Assembly: GCF_036964665.1 (NCBI RefSeq)
Contig: NZ_JBAMDA010000001.1
Location: 1,302,001 to 1,366,000, forward strand
Length of the DNA stretch: 64,000 nt
From: Nitrobacter sp. NHB1
GTDB lineage: Bacteria > Pseudomonadota > Alphaproteobacteria > Rhizobiales > Xanthobacteraceae
Direction of reading: 5' to 3'
Position numbers and translations under genes: made by a program. The stretch's first letter is position 1, and each line of letters opens with the position of its first letter. Below are positions 26,596-34,442 of this stretch, piece by piece. The notes below the pieces were generated by a model. It searched no databases. It was not told the origin of the DNA and saw only the letters and a list, made by a program, of their open reading frames with translations.

Positions 26596-26835
26596 TCAAT
26601 CGGCGCTCGGCGGCTTCATCAACGAAAGCATTTCGTCGACGGTCTTTTGTGCGACGCTTCGTATGCGATCCGTGTCGTCGGTCCCGGCGATGTTCACCTG
26701 CCGCACCACGGCTCTGATCTCGTCGCGGAAATCGGTCAGAAACCGAAGCGGGTCCGGAGAACCGTTGGCCACGCGTGCGATCAAACCCGTAATCATGATC
26801 TGACAGGCTATCATCCGGCCGTTCAGTTCGTCCAT
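26596..26835 (-). CDS. Conserved-looking small protein (79 aa), function unknown
   Basis: The start at 26835 (MDELNGRMIACQIMITGLIA) follows a clear GGGAG ribosome binding site; the open frame upstream to 26928 lacks one. The protein is helical, with a FLTDFRDEIRAVVRQVNIAG segment and a C-terminal VDEMLSLMKPP. No signal peptide or convincing transmembrane segment is seen. Similar proteins of unknown function are, to my recollection, common in Bradyrhizobium relatives. It stands alone between the receptor promoter region and marR. Confidence 0.7.
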   Translation of the reverse strand: MDELNGRMIACQIMITGLIARVANGSPDPLRFLTDFRDEIRAVVRQVNIAGTDDTDRIRSVAQKTVDEMLSLMKPPSAD

Positions 26836-26978
26836 CGTTGGCTCCCTTTTGCGCTTTTGCGCGCCCTGCAGCATCGCACGACGTTTTTGCACTGAAGGTG
26901 ATATGGAAGAAGCAATCTCCGGTGACAATCTGATTTTTGGAAGCTTCGCGTGAGCCTACGCCGTGTCGAAGGCCACCG

Positions 26979-27458
26979 CTATTTGATCGCAACATCGTCC
27001 GGATTGTCGGAGGCGCTCCTGTTTTCGGAGGCGCTCTTGATATGACGCTTGATGTCGCGGAGAGCCTCAAGGCTGGTTTCGATCGTGCTCGCGGGCATCC
27101 CCTGAAAGACATCCGCGGCAATGGAGTCGCGCAGGCTGTCCAGATCGTCGACGAGCCGGCGACCCGCCTCGGTCAGAAACAAACGATTGGCCCGGCGGTC
27201 CCGCGGGTCGGGGTGCCGCTCCAGAAGGCCGTGGTCGACGAGGCGATCGAGCAGGCGGACCAGCGAAATCGGCTGCAATTCGAGGACTTCAGCCAGATCG
27301 ACCTGCGATAGACCTTCCTGTTGACGGAGCCGGAACAGGACAATCCACTGGGCCCGCGTGGTCCCGCGTCCCTTGGCGCGCTGGTCGATATAGTTGCGGA
27401 GCAGACGCGAACTTTCGACCAATTGCGAGATGAACTGGCGTTTGAGATCGAGAGACAT
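26979..27458 (-). CDS. MarR family transcriptional regulator (159 aa)
   Basis: Winged-helix dimeric repressor. The DNA-binding region is clear: TRAQWIVLFRLRQQEGLSQV then DLAEVLELQPISLVRLLDRL (recognition helix, about residues 60-75), and the wing ERHPDPRDRRANRLFLTEAG. I take the ATG at 27458 (MSLDLKRQF). It is divergent from the RND efflux genes, with 114 bp between the starts holding two perfect short palindromes. By analogy with other MarR-efflux pairs it probably represses the pump until a ligand binds (inference). Confidence 0.93.
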   Translation of the reverse strand: MSLDLKRQFISQLVESSRLLRNYIDQRAKGRGTTRAQWIVLFRLRQQEGLSQVDLAEVLELQPISLVRLLDRLVDHGLLERHPDPRDRRANRLFLTEAGRRLVDDLDSLRDSIAADVFQGMPASTIETSLEALRDIKRHIKSASENRSASDNPDDVAIK

Positions 27459-27502
27459 CGGTCCCAAAGCTTTCCGATTGTTTAGGGATTCTCAAGTTAT
27501 AG

Positions 27503-27514
27503 TGTGTTTACACA
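27503..27514. promoter_or_regulatory. Palindrome TGTGT-TT-ACACA in the marR/efflux intergenic region
   Basis: Perfect inverted repeat with 5-bp arms and 2-bp spacer, 45 bp from the marR start and 59 bp from the adaptor start. It is a candidate MarR operator. A second palindrome begins 3 bp away. Confidence 0.45.
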
Positions 27515-27516
27515 TA

Positions 27517-27530
27517 ATATGCACGCATAT
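27517..27530. promoter_or_regulatory. Palindrome ATATGC-AC-GCATAT in the marR/efflux intergenic region
   Basis: Perfect inverted repeat with 6-bp arms and 2-bp spacer, directly beside the TGTGTTTACACA palindrome. Both lie in the only promoter-sized region between marR and the efflux adaptor gene, as expected for an operator that controls both directions. Confidence 0.45.
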
Positions 27531-27572
27531 ATCCACGGCTACCCGGACAATTTTTGAAGTCCTGACTTTTCA

Positions 27573-28760
27573 ATGCTTCGAGCCATCATGTCCCGGTTGC
27601 GAACTCTCGGTTGGGCGTCCTTCGTCGCGGTGATCGCTCTTGCGGGCGGTTACGCGCTTTGGCAGCACAATACGAAAGCGCATAACAGCGCGACTCGTGC
27701 CGATGCCGCAACGGGCCGCCCGGTCCCGGTCAAGACCGCAATCGTGAAGAAAAGCAATTTCCCGATCTACTTGACCGGACTCGGGACAGTCCAGGGTTTC
27801 AACACCGTCGTGGTGCGGACCCGCGTCGACGGCCAGATCGACCAGATCGCCTTCAAGGAAGGGCAGATGGTCAAGAAAGGCGACCTGCTCGCCCATATCG
27901 ATCCGCGGCCATTCCAGGCGGCACTCGATCAGGCCAAGGCCAAAAAGGCGCAGGATGAAGCCAGTCTGGCCAATGCCAACCTCGACTTGCGGCGTTATAC
28001 CCAGCTCGGCGAATTCGCGACGCGGCAGCAGACCGACACCCAGCGATCCACGGTGCAGCAGCTCACCGCGCAGATCGTAGCGGACGAAGCCGCGATCGCC
28101 AACGCACAAACTCAGCTCGACTACACCAACATCCGCGCGCCGATCGCGGGCGTCACCGGCTTCCGTCAGGTCGATCAGGGCAACATCGTCAACGCCTCGA
28201 CGCAGACCGGCATCGTCACCATCGCGCAGATCGAGCCGATCGCCGTGATTTTCACCGCGCCGGAAGAGCATCTGCCGCAGATCAAGGACGCCCTCGCCGC
28301 CGGATCGCCGAAGACGATCGCGTACTCCACCGACGGCAAGCGGATCCTGTCCGAGGGAACGCTGGCGCTTATCAACAATCAGGTCGACACCACGAGCGGT
28401 ACTATCCGCCTCAAGGCGATCTTCAAGAACAAGGATCACGTCCTGTGGCCCGGGCAGTCGGTCGCGACCCGGCTGCTCGTATCCACCCTGAAGGATGCCG
28501 TCGTGGCCCCCGACGACGCCGTCAAGCATGGAACCGACGGGCTCTATGCCTACGCCGTCAACCGGGACAACAAGGCCGAGCTTCGCAAGATCAAGGTCGG
28601 GCCGTCGATCGATGGCCAAACCGTCATCGAGGGCGGCCTGACCCCCGGAGACCATGTTATAATTGCTGGACAATACCGGGTTCAGCCGGGGTCGGTGGTG
28701 ACCACCACAGTCGCGGACTCCGAGCCATCTGACGGCAAGGCTGCTGGCAAGGCCGACTAG
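27573..28760 (+). CDS. RND efflux periplasmic adaptor (MdtA/HlyD type, 395 aa)
   Basis: Membrane fusion protein that links the inner-membrane RND pump to an outer-membrane channel. It has an N-terminal membrane anchor at about residues 10-28, then the biotinyl-lipoyl half TVVVRTRVDGQIDQIAFKEG and a coiled-coil hairpin (about residues 125-185). The second lipoyl half (YTNIRAPIAGVTGFRQVDQG) and the beta-barrel domain follow. The start could also be the Met at 27588. It precedes the pump gene by 1 bp and is divergent from marR. No outer-membrane factor gene is nearby, so a TolC-type channel must be supplied from elsewhere. Confidence 0.95.
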   Translation: MLRAIMSRLRTLGWASFVAVIALAGGYALWQHNTKAHNSATRADAATGRPVPVKTAIVKKSNFPIYLTGLGTVQGFNTVVVRTRVDGQIDQIAFKEGQMVKKGDLLAHIDPRPFQAALDQAKAKKAQDEASLANANLDLRRYTQLGEFATRQQTDTQRSTVQQLTAQIVADEAAIANAQTQLDYTNIRAPIAGVTGFRQVDQGNIVNASTQTGIVTIAQIEPIAVIFTAPEEHLPQIKDALAAGSPKTIAYSTDGKRILSEGTLALINNQVDTTSGTIRLKAIFKNKDHVLWPGQSVATRLLVSTLKDAVVAPDDAVKHGTDGLYAYAVNRDNKAELRKIKVGPSIDGQTVIEGGLTPGDHVIIAGQYRVQPGSVVTTTVADSEPSDGKAAGKAD

Positions 28761-28761
28761 A

Positions 28762-31700
28762 ATGAACAGCATTTCCGCGCCGTTTATTCGCTACCCTATT
28801 GCAACCTCGTTGCTGATGGCGGGCATTCTGTTTGTCGGCCTGGTGGCATTCCCTCTGCTCCCGGTCGCACCGCTGCCGCAGGTCGATTTTCCGACCATTC
28901 AGGTCTCGGCCACCCTGCCGGGCGCAAGCCCCGAAACCATGGCGTCGTCGGTGGCGCAGCCGCTCGAGCGACAAATGGCGCAGATTCCCGGCATCGCGCA
29001 GATGACGTCGACCAGTTCGATCGGATCGACCGCGATCACGATCCAGTTCGACCTCAATCGCAACATCGACGGCGCCGCCAACGACGTTCAGGGCGCGATC
29101 AACGCCGCCGGCGGCCAGTTGCCGAAGAACCTTCCGAGTCCGCCGACGTATCGCAAGGTCAATCCCGCCGACTCGCCGATCATGCTGCTGTCGGCAACGT
29201 CCGACACCCTGCCCTTAACGACGGTGAGCGACGATACCGACGCCCAGATGGCGCAGCAGATCAGCCAGATTTCCGGCGTCGCACAGGTTTTCGTCGGCGG
29301 CCAGCAGAAGCCCGCGATCCGCATCCAGATCGATCCGGCGAAGCTCGTAGCCAAGGGCCTGTCGCTTGAGGATATCCGCAGCCAGATCACCATGACCACC
29401 GTCGACAGCCCGAAAGGCAGCATCGACGGCGGAACGCGCAGCTATACCATCTATGCCAACGACCAGTTGACCGCGTCGAAGGACTGGAACGACGTCATCA
29501 TCGCCTACCGCAACGGCGGGCCGCTGCGCATCCGCGATATCGGCCGGGCCGTGTCAGGCCCCGAGGACAATAAACGGGCGGCATGGGCGAACGGCGAGCG
29601 CGGCGTGTTCCTCGTCATTTTCAAGCAGCCCGGCGCCAATGTCATCGACACCGTAGACCGGATCAAGGCGGAATTGCCAAAGCTGATCGCGACGATCCCA
29701 CCCGCGATCAAGATCAAGATTATCAGCGACCGCACCACCACCATTCGCGCCGCGGTCGAAGACGTCCAGATCACGCTGCTCATCACCATCTGCCTCGTCG
29801 TGATGGTGATCTTTCTGTTCTTGCGCAGCTTCTGGGCGACCATCATCCCGAGCGTCACCGTTCCGCTGGCGCTGCTCGGCGCCTGTGCGCTGATGTGGCC
29901 GTTCGGCTATTCGCTCGACAATCTCTCGCTGATGGCGCTGACGATTTCGGTTGGCTTTGTCGTCGACGACGCCATCGTCATGCTGGAAAACATCAGCCGC
30001 TACATCGAACACGGGGAAACGCCGATGGCGGCGGCGCTGAAAGGCGCGAGCGAGATCGGCTTCACCATCATGTCGATCAGCATTTCGCTGGTCGCAGTGC
30101 TGATCCCGCTGCTGCTGATGGGCGGCATCATCGGACGCCTGTTCCGCGAATTCGCGGTCACGCTGGCGATGGCGATCTTCGTGTCGCTGGTCGTGTCGCT
30201 GACGCTGACCCCGATGATGGCATCGCGTTTCCTGCGAAATCAACACAACGTCCGGCATGGCAAGCTCTATCAGATCAGCGAACGCGGCTTCAATGCCATG
30301 CTCAACGCCTATCGCCGCGGACTCGATCTGGTCCTGCGCTGGCGGAGGACCACGCTTCTCGTGTTTTTCCTGACGCTGGGCCTGTCGGTCTATCTGTTCG
30401 TCATCATCCCGAAAGGGTTCTTCCCGCAGCAGGACAACGGCATGATCCTCGGCACCTCCGAGGCGGCGCAGGACATCTCGTTCGACGAGATGAAGAAGAA
30501 GCAGGAGGAGCTGGGGCAAATCGTGATGGCCGATCCCGGCGTCGCCAGCATCGCCATGTTCATCGGCGGCGGCGGCAGCGCTCTCAACAACGGCCGCATG
30601 TATGTCACGCTGAAACCACGCGAGGAGCGCGACGCATCGGCGCAGCAGATCATCGCGCGGCTGCGGCCCAAGCTCGACAAGGTCGAAGGCGCGCGGCAGT
30701 TTCTTCAGGCGTCGCAGGACGTCCGGCTCGGCGGCCGCGCCACCCGCACGCAGTTCGAATATACGCTTCAGGATGCCAATCTCGACGAATTGAATAGCTG
30801 GGCACCGAAAGTCCTGGAAAAGCTGACCACGCTGCCCCAGTTGCGCGACGTCGCCACCGACCAGCAGACCCACGGCACCACGGTGACGCTGACAATCGAC
30901 CGCGACGCCGCGGCCCGTTACGGCATCGCACCGCAGCTCATCGACGACACACTCTACGACGCCTTCGGACAGCGGCAGGTCGCGCAGTACTTCACGCAGC
31001 TCAACAGCTATCATGTGATCCTCGAAATCCTTCCCGAGCTACAGGGCAAGGTCGACACGCTGGACAAGATCTACGTCAAGTCGCCGCTCACCGGCGAACA
31101 GGTCCCGCTCTCGGTTTTCGCCAAGTGGACGACGGTGCCGGTGCGACCGCTCTCGATCAGCCATCAGGGCCAGTTTCCGGCGATCACCATCAGTTTCAAC
31201 CTCGCGCAAGGCGTGGCGCTGGGACAAGCCACCGATGCCATACAGAGCGCCATGCGAGAACTCGGCACGCCCGGCACCCTCAACGGCAGCTTCCAGGGCA
31301 CCGCGCAGGCGTTTCAGCAGTCGCTCAGCACCGTGCCCCTGCTCATCCTCGCCGCGCTGGTCGTGGTGTACCTGATCCTCGGCATTCTCTACGAGAGTTA
31401 CATTCACCCGATCACGATCCTGTCGACGCTGCCGTCGGCGGGCGTCGGTGCGCTGGCGACGCTGATGCTGTTCGGCTACGACTTCAGCCTAATCGCGCTG
31501 ATCGGCATCATCCTGCTGATCGGCATCGTCAAGAAGAACGGCATCATGATGGTCGACTTCGCGATCGCGGCCGAGCGCGAGGAGCATCTGTCGCCGGAGG
31601 AATCCATCCGCAAGGCCGCCCTGCTCCGCTTCCGGCCGATCATGATGACGACCATGGCCGCGATGCTCGGCGGCGTGCCGCTGATGCTGGGCACCGGCAC

Positions 31701-31905
31701 CGGCGCGGAAATCCGCCAGCCGCTCGGCTATGCCATGGTCGGCGGACTGCTGGTCAGTCAGGCGCTGACGCTGTTCACCACGCCGGTGGTCTATCTCTAC
31801 CTCGACCAGTTCTCCAACTGGCTGTCCGGCTTGGGGCGCGCGGGCAATGCTGGCGGCGATCACGACCTGTCAGGCAACGCCTCGGTCAAGGAAGCGGCCG
31901 AATAG
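28762..31905 (+). CDS. RND multidrug efflux permease (MdtB/MdtC/AcrB family, 1047 aa)
   Basis: Inner-membrane proton-driven drug exporter of the HAE-1 family. Twelve transmembrane helices and two large periplasmic loops fit the length. The proton-relay region in helix 4 contains the two Asp residues in FVVDDAIVMLENISR (about residues 402-416). The N-terminus (ISAPFIRYPIATSLLMAGIL) and the motif GIVKKNGIMMVDFA are typical. A single permease is present, so it should form a homotrimer rather than an MdtB2C heterotrimer. It begins 1 bp after the adaptor stop and is probably controlled by the divergent MarR protein. Confidence 0.97.
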   Translation: MNSISAPFIRYPIATSLLMAGILFVGLVAFPLLPVAPLPQVDFPTIQVSATLPGASPETMASSVAQPLERQMAQIPGIAQMTSTSSIGSTAITIQFDLNRNIDGAANDVQGAINAAGGQLPKNLPSPPTYRKVNPADSPIMLLSATSDTLPLTTVSDDTDAQMAQQISQISGVAQVFVGGQQKPAIRIQIDPAKLVAKGLSLEDIRSQITMTTVDSPKGSIDGGTRSYTIYANDQLTASKDWNDVIIAYRNGGPLRIRDIGRAVSGPEDNKRAAWANGERGVFLVIFKQPGANVIDTVDRIKAELPKLIATIPPAIKIKIISDRTTTIRAAVEDVQITLLITICLVVMVIFLFLRSFWATIIPSVTVPLALLGACALMWPFGYSLDNLSLMALTISVGFVVDDAIVMLENISRYIEHGETPMAAALKGASEIGFTIMSISISLVAVLIPLLLMGGIIGRLFREFAVTLAMAIFVSLVVSLTLTPMMASRFLRNQHNVRHGKLYQISERGFNAMLNAYRRGLDLVLRWRRTTLLVFFLTLGLSVYLFVIIPKGFFPQQDNGMILGTSEAAQDISFDEMKKKQEELGQIVMADPGVASIAMFIGGGGSALNNGRMYVTLKPREERDASAQQIIARLRPKLDKVEGARQFLQASQDVRLGGRATRTQFEYTLQDANLDELNSWAPKVLEKLTTLPQLRDVATDQQTHGTTVTLTIDRDAAARYGIAPQLIDDTLYDAFGQRQVAQYFTQLNSYHVILEILPELQGKVDTLDKIYVKSPLTGEQVPLSVFAKWTTVPVRPLSISHQGQFPAITISFNLAQGVALGQATDAIQSAMRELGTPGTLNGSFQGTAQAFQQSLSTVPLLILAALVVVYLILGILYESYIHPITILSTLPSAGVGALATLMLFGYDFSLIALIGIILLIGIVKKNGIMMVDFAIAAEREEHLSPEESIRKAALLRFRPIMMTTMAAMLGGVPLMLGTGTGAEIRQPLGYAMVGGLLVSQALTLFTTPVVYLYLDQFSNWLSGLGRAGNAGGDHDLSGNASVKEAAE

Positions 31906-32094
31906 CGCAGGCTCGATGCCGCAAGCCAGCCTCCGGATCCGGCCCGAACGAAACTCGCCCCCACCTCGCCCGCGCGCTTGCCAAGACAGCTTGCCAAGGC
32001 ATGGAGCGAGCGAGTAGAAGAACCAACGTTTGGCGACGGTGCCGTCACAATGCTGCCAAAGTGCTATAACGCATTGCAAAAGCTGAATTAAACT

Positions 32095-32169
32095 TGGGGA
32101 ATAGTGTAACGGTAGCACAACAGACTCTGACTCTGTTTGTCTAGGTTCGAATCCTAGTTCCCCAGCCAA
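32095..32169 (+). tRNA. tRNA-Gln (CTG anticodon), CCA end encoded
   Basis: A 75-nt cloverleaf with acceptor TGGGGAA/TTCCCCA, anticodon arm ACAGA-CTCTGAC-TCTGT carrying anticodon CTG, and T arm CTAGG-TTCGAAT-CCTAG, ending in discriminator G and an encoded CCA. An AT-richer, partly decayed segment follows, which fits tRNA genes as integration sites, though no second attachment copy was found. Confidence 0.97.
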
Positions 32170-32230
32170 TCGCCAGATTCCGAGCGGAATCACCAGCTTA
32201 AACCGCGCGTTGCGCTCCTTCTTCTAGGTC

Positions 32231-32550
32231 TTGGTTATCGTCGGCGCTGATGGTGCTGTTCTCAATGTCACAAACATTGGAAATGAGGGCGAGAGCGTTC
32301 GTCCGGCTCCAAATGCCCTTGTCCCCGGTGCGACGTGGGGCGAGACACCGACGCCGGACCAAACGCGCTATGCCATTGCGCGGGACAGCGACGGCGTTCT
32401 GATGCGCTTCGCCAAGATTGGCATGCGACCACGGCGCTTGTTCCTGATCCTGATATGAAAGCCAGCATCGGTATGTTGTGGGATGGTGAGAAGTTCTTTG
32501 ATTCCGATTCGGCTGTAGTGCTGGCACCGATTAAACCGCCAATTGAGAAA
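32231..32550 (+). pseudogene. Frameshifted remnant of unknown origin after tRNA-Gln
   Basis: Two overlapping plus-strand frames together read like one protein broken by a frameshift near 32425-32440. The first gives VIVGADGAVLNVTNIGNEGE, later ATWGETPTPDQTRYAIARD and MRFAKIGM. The second, one frame over, gives TTALVPDPDMKASIGMLWDG then EKFFDSDSAVVLAP. The closing IGMLWDGEKF is reminiscent of phage tail or baseplate-associated proteins, but I cannot name a family. The second frame then runs antisense through the glycosyltransferase 3' end, so its true end is lost. This is probably a decayed acquisition next to the tRNA. Confidence 0.35.
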
Positions 32551-32559
32551 TTCAAAACA

Positions 32560-33447
32560 TTATGCCTCTGGCGGCACGCGCTTCTTTACAATGCTGGTAA
32601 GGCCTTGTGCCGTTGCCCAGTAGTGCGTCCTGCTATCGGGATATTGGAAATCCTTGTTGGTGAACAGACCCTGCTTGCAGATTACATTGTACGATTCAAT
32701 ATGAGCACGCATGCCGGCGAGTACAGCGTTGACGACGGTGGGACCCGTCATATCATAAACGCTGGTGATTGAATCGTCCTTTATGTTTTCTATGATCCGG
32801 TCCGCGATCACTTTAAAAATCGAGTTATTTGGGACGGTTGCCATAAAGTAATTGGTCAGGCCGTCGTTTCTCGTGCGAACAAGAAGCTCAGTCTGATCGG
32901 GATCGAGAAAGAGTTCCGGCGACCATGTCAGAGTGGCATCTATGTCCAGATATATTCCGCCATGTTTAAGCAACACGAGGGTGCGCCAGAGGTCGGCTTG
33001 GGCAGCGCCTATCTGCAAGCGCGAGTAGCAATCGAAAATTTCGGCTGAGAAGTTTTCCTTGATAAAGCCAATGCGGTCATTGTCACCGCAAAACCGAAAC
33101 TCAAATGATGCAGCTATGAACCGGTTGAACAGATAGTTCACGTAGATGGAAAGCGTGACTTCGTTTGTATAGTTGGTCAGCCACGCGATGCGCGGTATCG
33201 ATTTTGCTGAAGACTTGCGAATTAATGCAGGCGCAACTGGAGGAATGACGTATCGCTTTTGAGGCCTCAGCCACAAATCGATATAGAAAATCATCTTAAA
33301 GATATTGCCGGTTAACTGCACAAAGACTGTGAACGTCCGGCGGACAAAAAGCATCATTTTCGAATTTTTCAAATCATAAAAAGAAAACTGTGGGCCGTCC
33401 TTTGGGACAGCTTTTTCGATTCTAGCCCAAGAAGCAACGAAATCCAA
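32560..33447 (-). CDS. Glycosyltransferase with DXD motif (295 aa)
   Basis: Resembles the Gly_transf_sug (GT32-type) family that adds sugars in capsule or O-antigen synthesis. The key block AAQADLWRTLVLLKHGGIYL (about residues 148-167) is followed directly by DID, the metal/nucleotide-sugar DXD motif. There is no full N-terminal signal, but a hydrophobic stretch around residues 33-60 may hold it at the membrane. The gene is visibly AT-richer than its neighbours, lies alone beside a tRNA gene, and is flanked by decayed sequence, all pointing to horizontal transfer. Donor and acceptor sugars are unknown. Confidence 0.82.
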   Translation of the reverse strand: MDFVASWARIEKAVPKDGPQFSFYDLKNSKMMLFVRRTFTVFVQLTGNIFKMIFYIDLWLRPQKRYVIPPVAPALIRKSSAKSIPRIAWLTNYTNEVTLSIYVNYLFNRFIAASFEFRFCGDNDRIGFIKENFSAEIFDCYSRLQIGAAQADLWRTLVLLKHGGIYLDIDATLTWSPELFLDPDQTELLVRTRNDGLTNYFMATVPNNSIFKVIADRIIENIKDDSITSVYDMTGPTVVNAVLAGMRAHIESYNVICKQGLFTNKDFQYPDSRTHYWATAQGLTSIVKKRVPPEA

Positions 33448-34442
33448 TGCCCGACGCCGACCGTGTGAAAGTTAGTGAGTCGCCGATGCCTCCCGTTACC
33501 TCCGGCACTCGTCAACGTCACGGCCGAGATGCCGTCTCCGTTGGAAGTGACGAGGCCAGCCTGACTGAAAAGCGTGAATCGATCAATTTTCTAGCGCTTT
33601 CACCCGCAGTACCGTTGAGCGAAGATCGCGTGCGAACGGTCCGTGCGGGAATGGAAGGCATCGTGCGTTTACGCGAAGCGGGCACGACCGTCAGATATAA
33701 TGCAACCGTTTCACGCGGTATCGACGGACTGGGGGCACGCTCCGCCGCTGATGCGAGTCCTTTGCTACCACTCTCCCGGCAGGGAGCAGACGATGTATTC
33801 TAGAAATTCGATGACCGCTTCGAAATCAATCAAAGCTTGCCGGAACGGTTCTTCATTTCGTTTTCGAGCGCAGGACAAAGTTCGTTCAACTTCTGTCTCT
33901 GCGCCCCACTCACCAACTGTATCGGACCACGCCCTTGCCAGCATAGTTTTCGTTGGTGTCGGAGAACTCGCCCTCGAAAGTGGCGGCAAGTCCCTGCGGC
34001 GACAGCGCGCCGAACGCCAGTGGAATGCCGCCGGTGCTGTCCTGCCGCTGGTTTCGATCGGGGAGTCGCGAATATATTGAATCCATACAAAATCGATATA
34101 TCAGAGTTCGGCGTGGCGTGATCGCTCCGATCGGTACCGACGGATTGCGATGGCCGATGCGGTCGCCGACGATCCCGGCCGCGGCGTTATGGCGCCTCCG
34201 ATCCCGGGCCACGCTACCGTTAAGGTAAATGAACCTTTAAGCCGGGTGGCGCCCCGGCGTCGAGCCGGACCCGCGCCCTCCGGCATTCTTCCATAAAAAC
34301 AGCGCGAGTCATGAAGCCGGCGGCAATGCAGCTGCGCGCCGCGCATGGCAGACCTGTCGCGCCACGATCCTGATACCGTCCGGTTTAACAGTTTTAGCAA
34401 TAACCACATGCGATAGTCGGGAGGCAGAACTGCACAAGAAAT
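33448..34442. other. About 1 kb without an intact gene, apparently decayed
   Basis: No intact gene is supported between the glycosyltransferase and the HerA-like gene. Several frames of 70-145 aa exist on both strands but overlap each other and lack convincing starts. One minus-strand frame ends at 33910 with FEGEFSDTNENYAGKGVVRY plus SW, which looks like the C-terminus of an outer-membrane barrel, possibly an autotransporter remnant. Composition shifts within the region. Confidence 0.5.
33910..34050 (-). pseudogene. Possible 3' remnant of an outer-membrane barrel protein
   Basis: The last about 45 codons of a minus-strand frame read IPLAFGALSPQGLAATFEGE, then FSDTNENYAGKGVVRYSW. Alternating residues and a terminal aromatic residue are what outer-membrane barrels end with. 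Upstream the frame turns into Arg-rich nonsense and no start is seen. It is either a decayed gene end or chance. Confidence 0.25.

Noticed and set aside
29554..31014. Minus-strand frame of 486 codons within the RND pump gene
   Set aside because: Antisense to the pump; low-complexity His/Arg/Asp/Gln composition.
33447..33803. Plus-strand frame of 118 codons after the glycosyltransferase
   Set aside because: No ribosome binding site, no domain, and it overlaps other equally open frames in a region that looks decayed.
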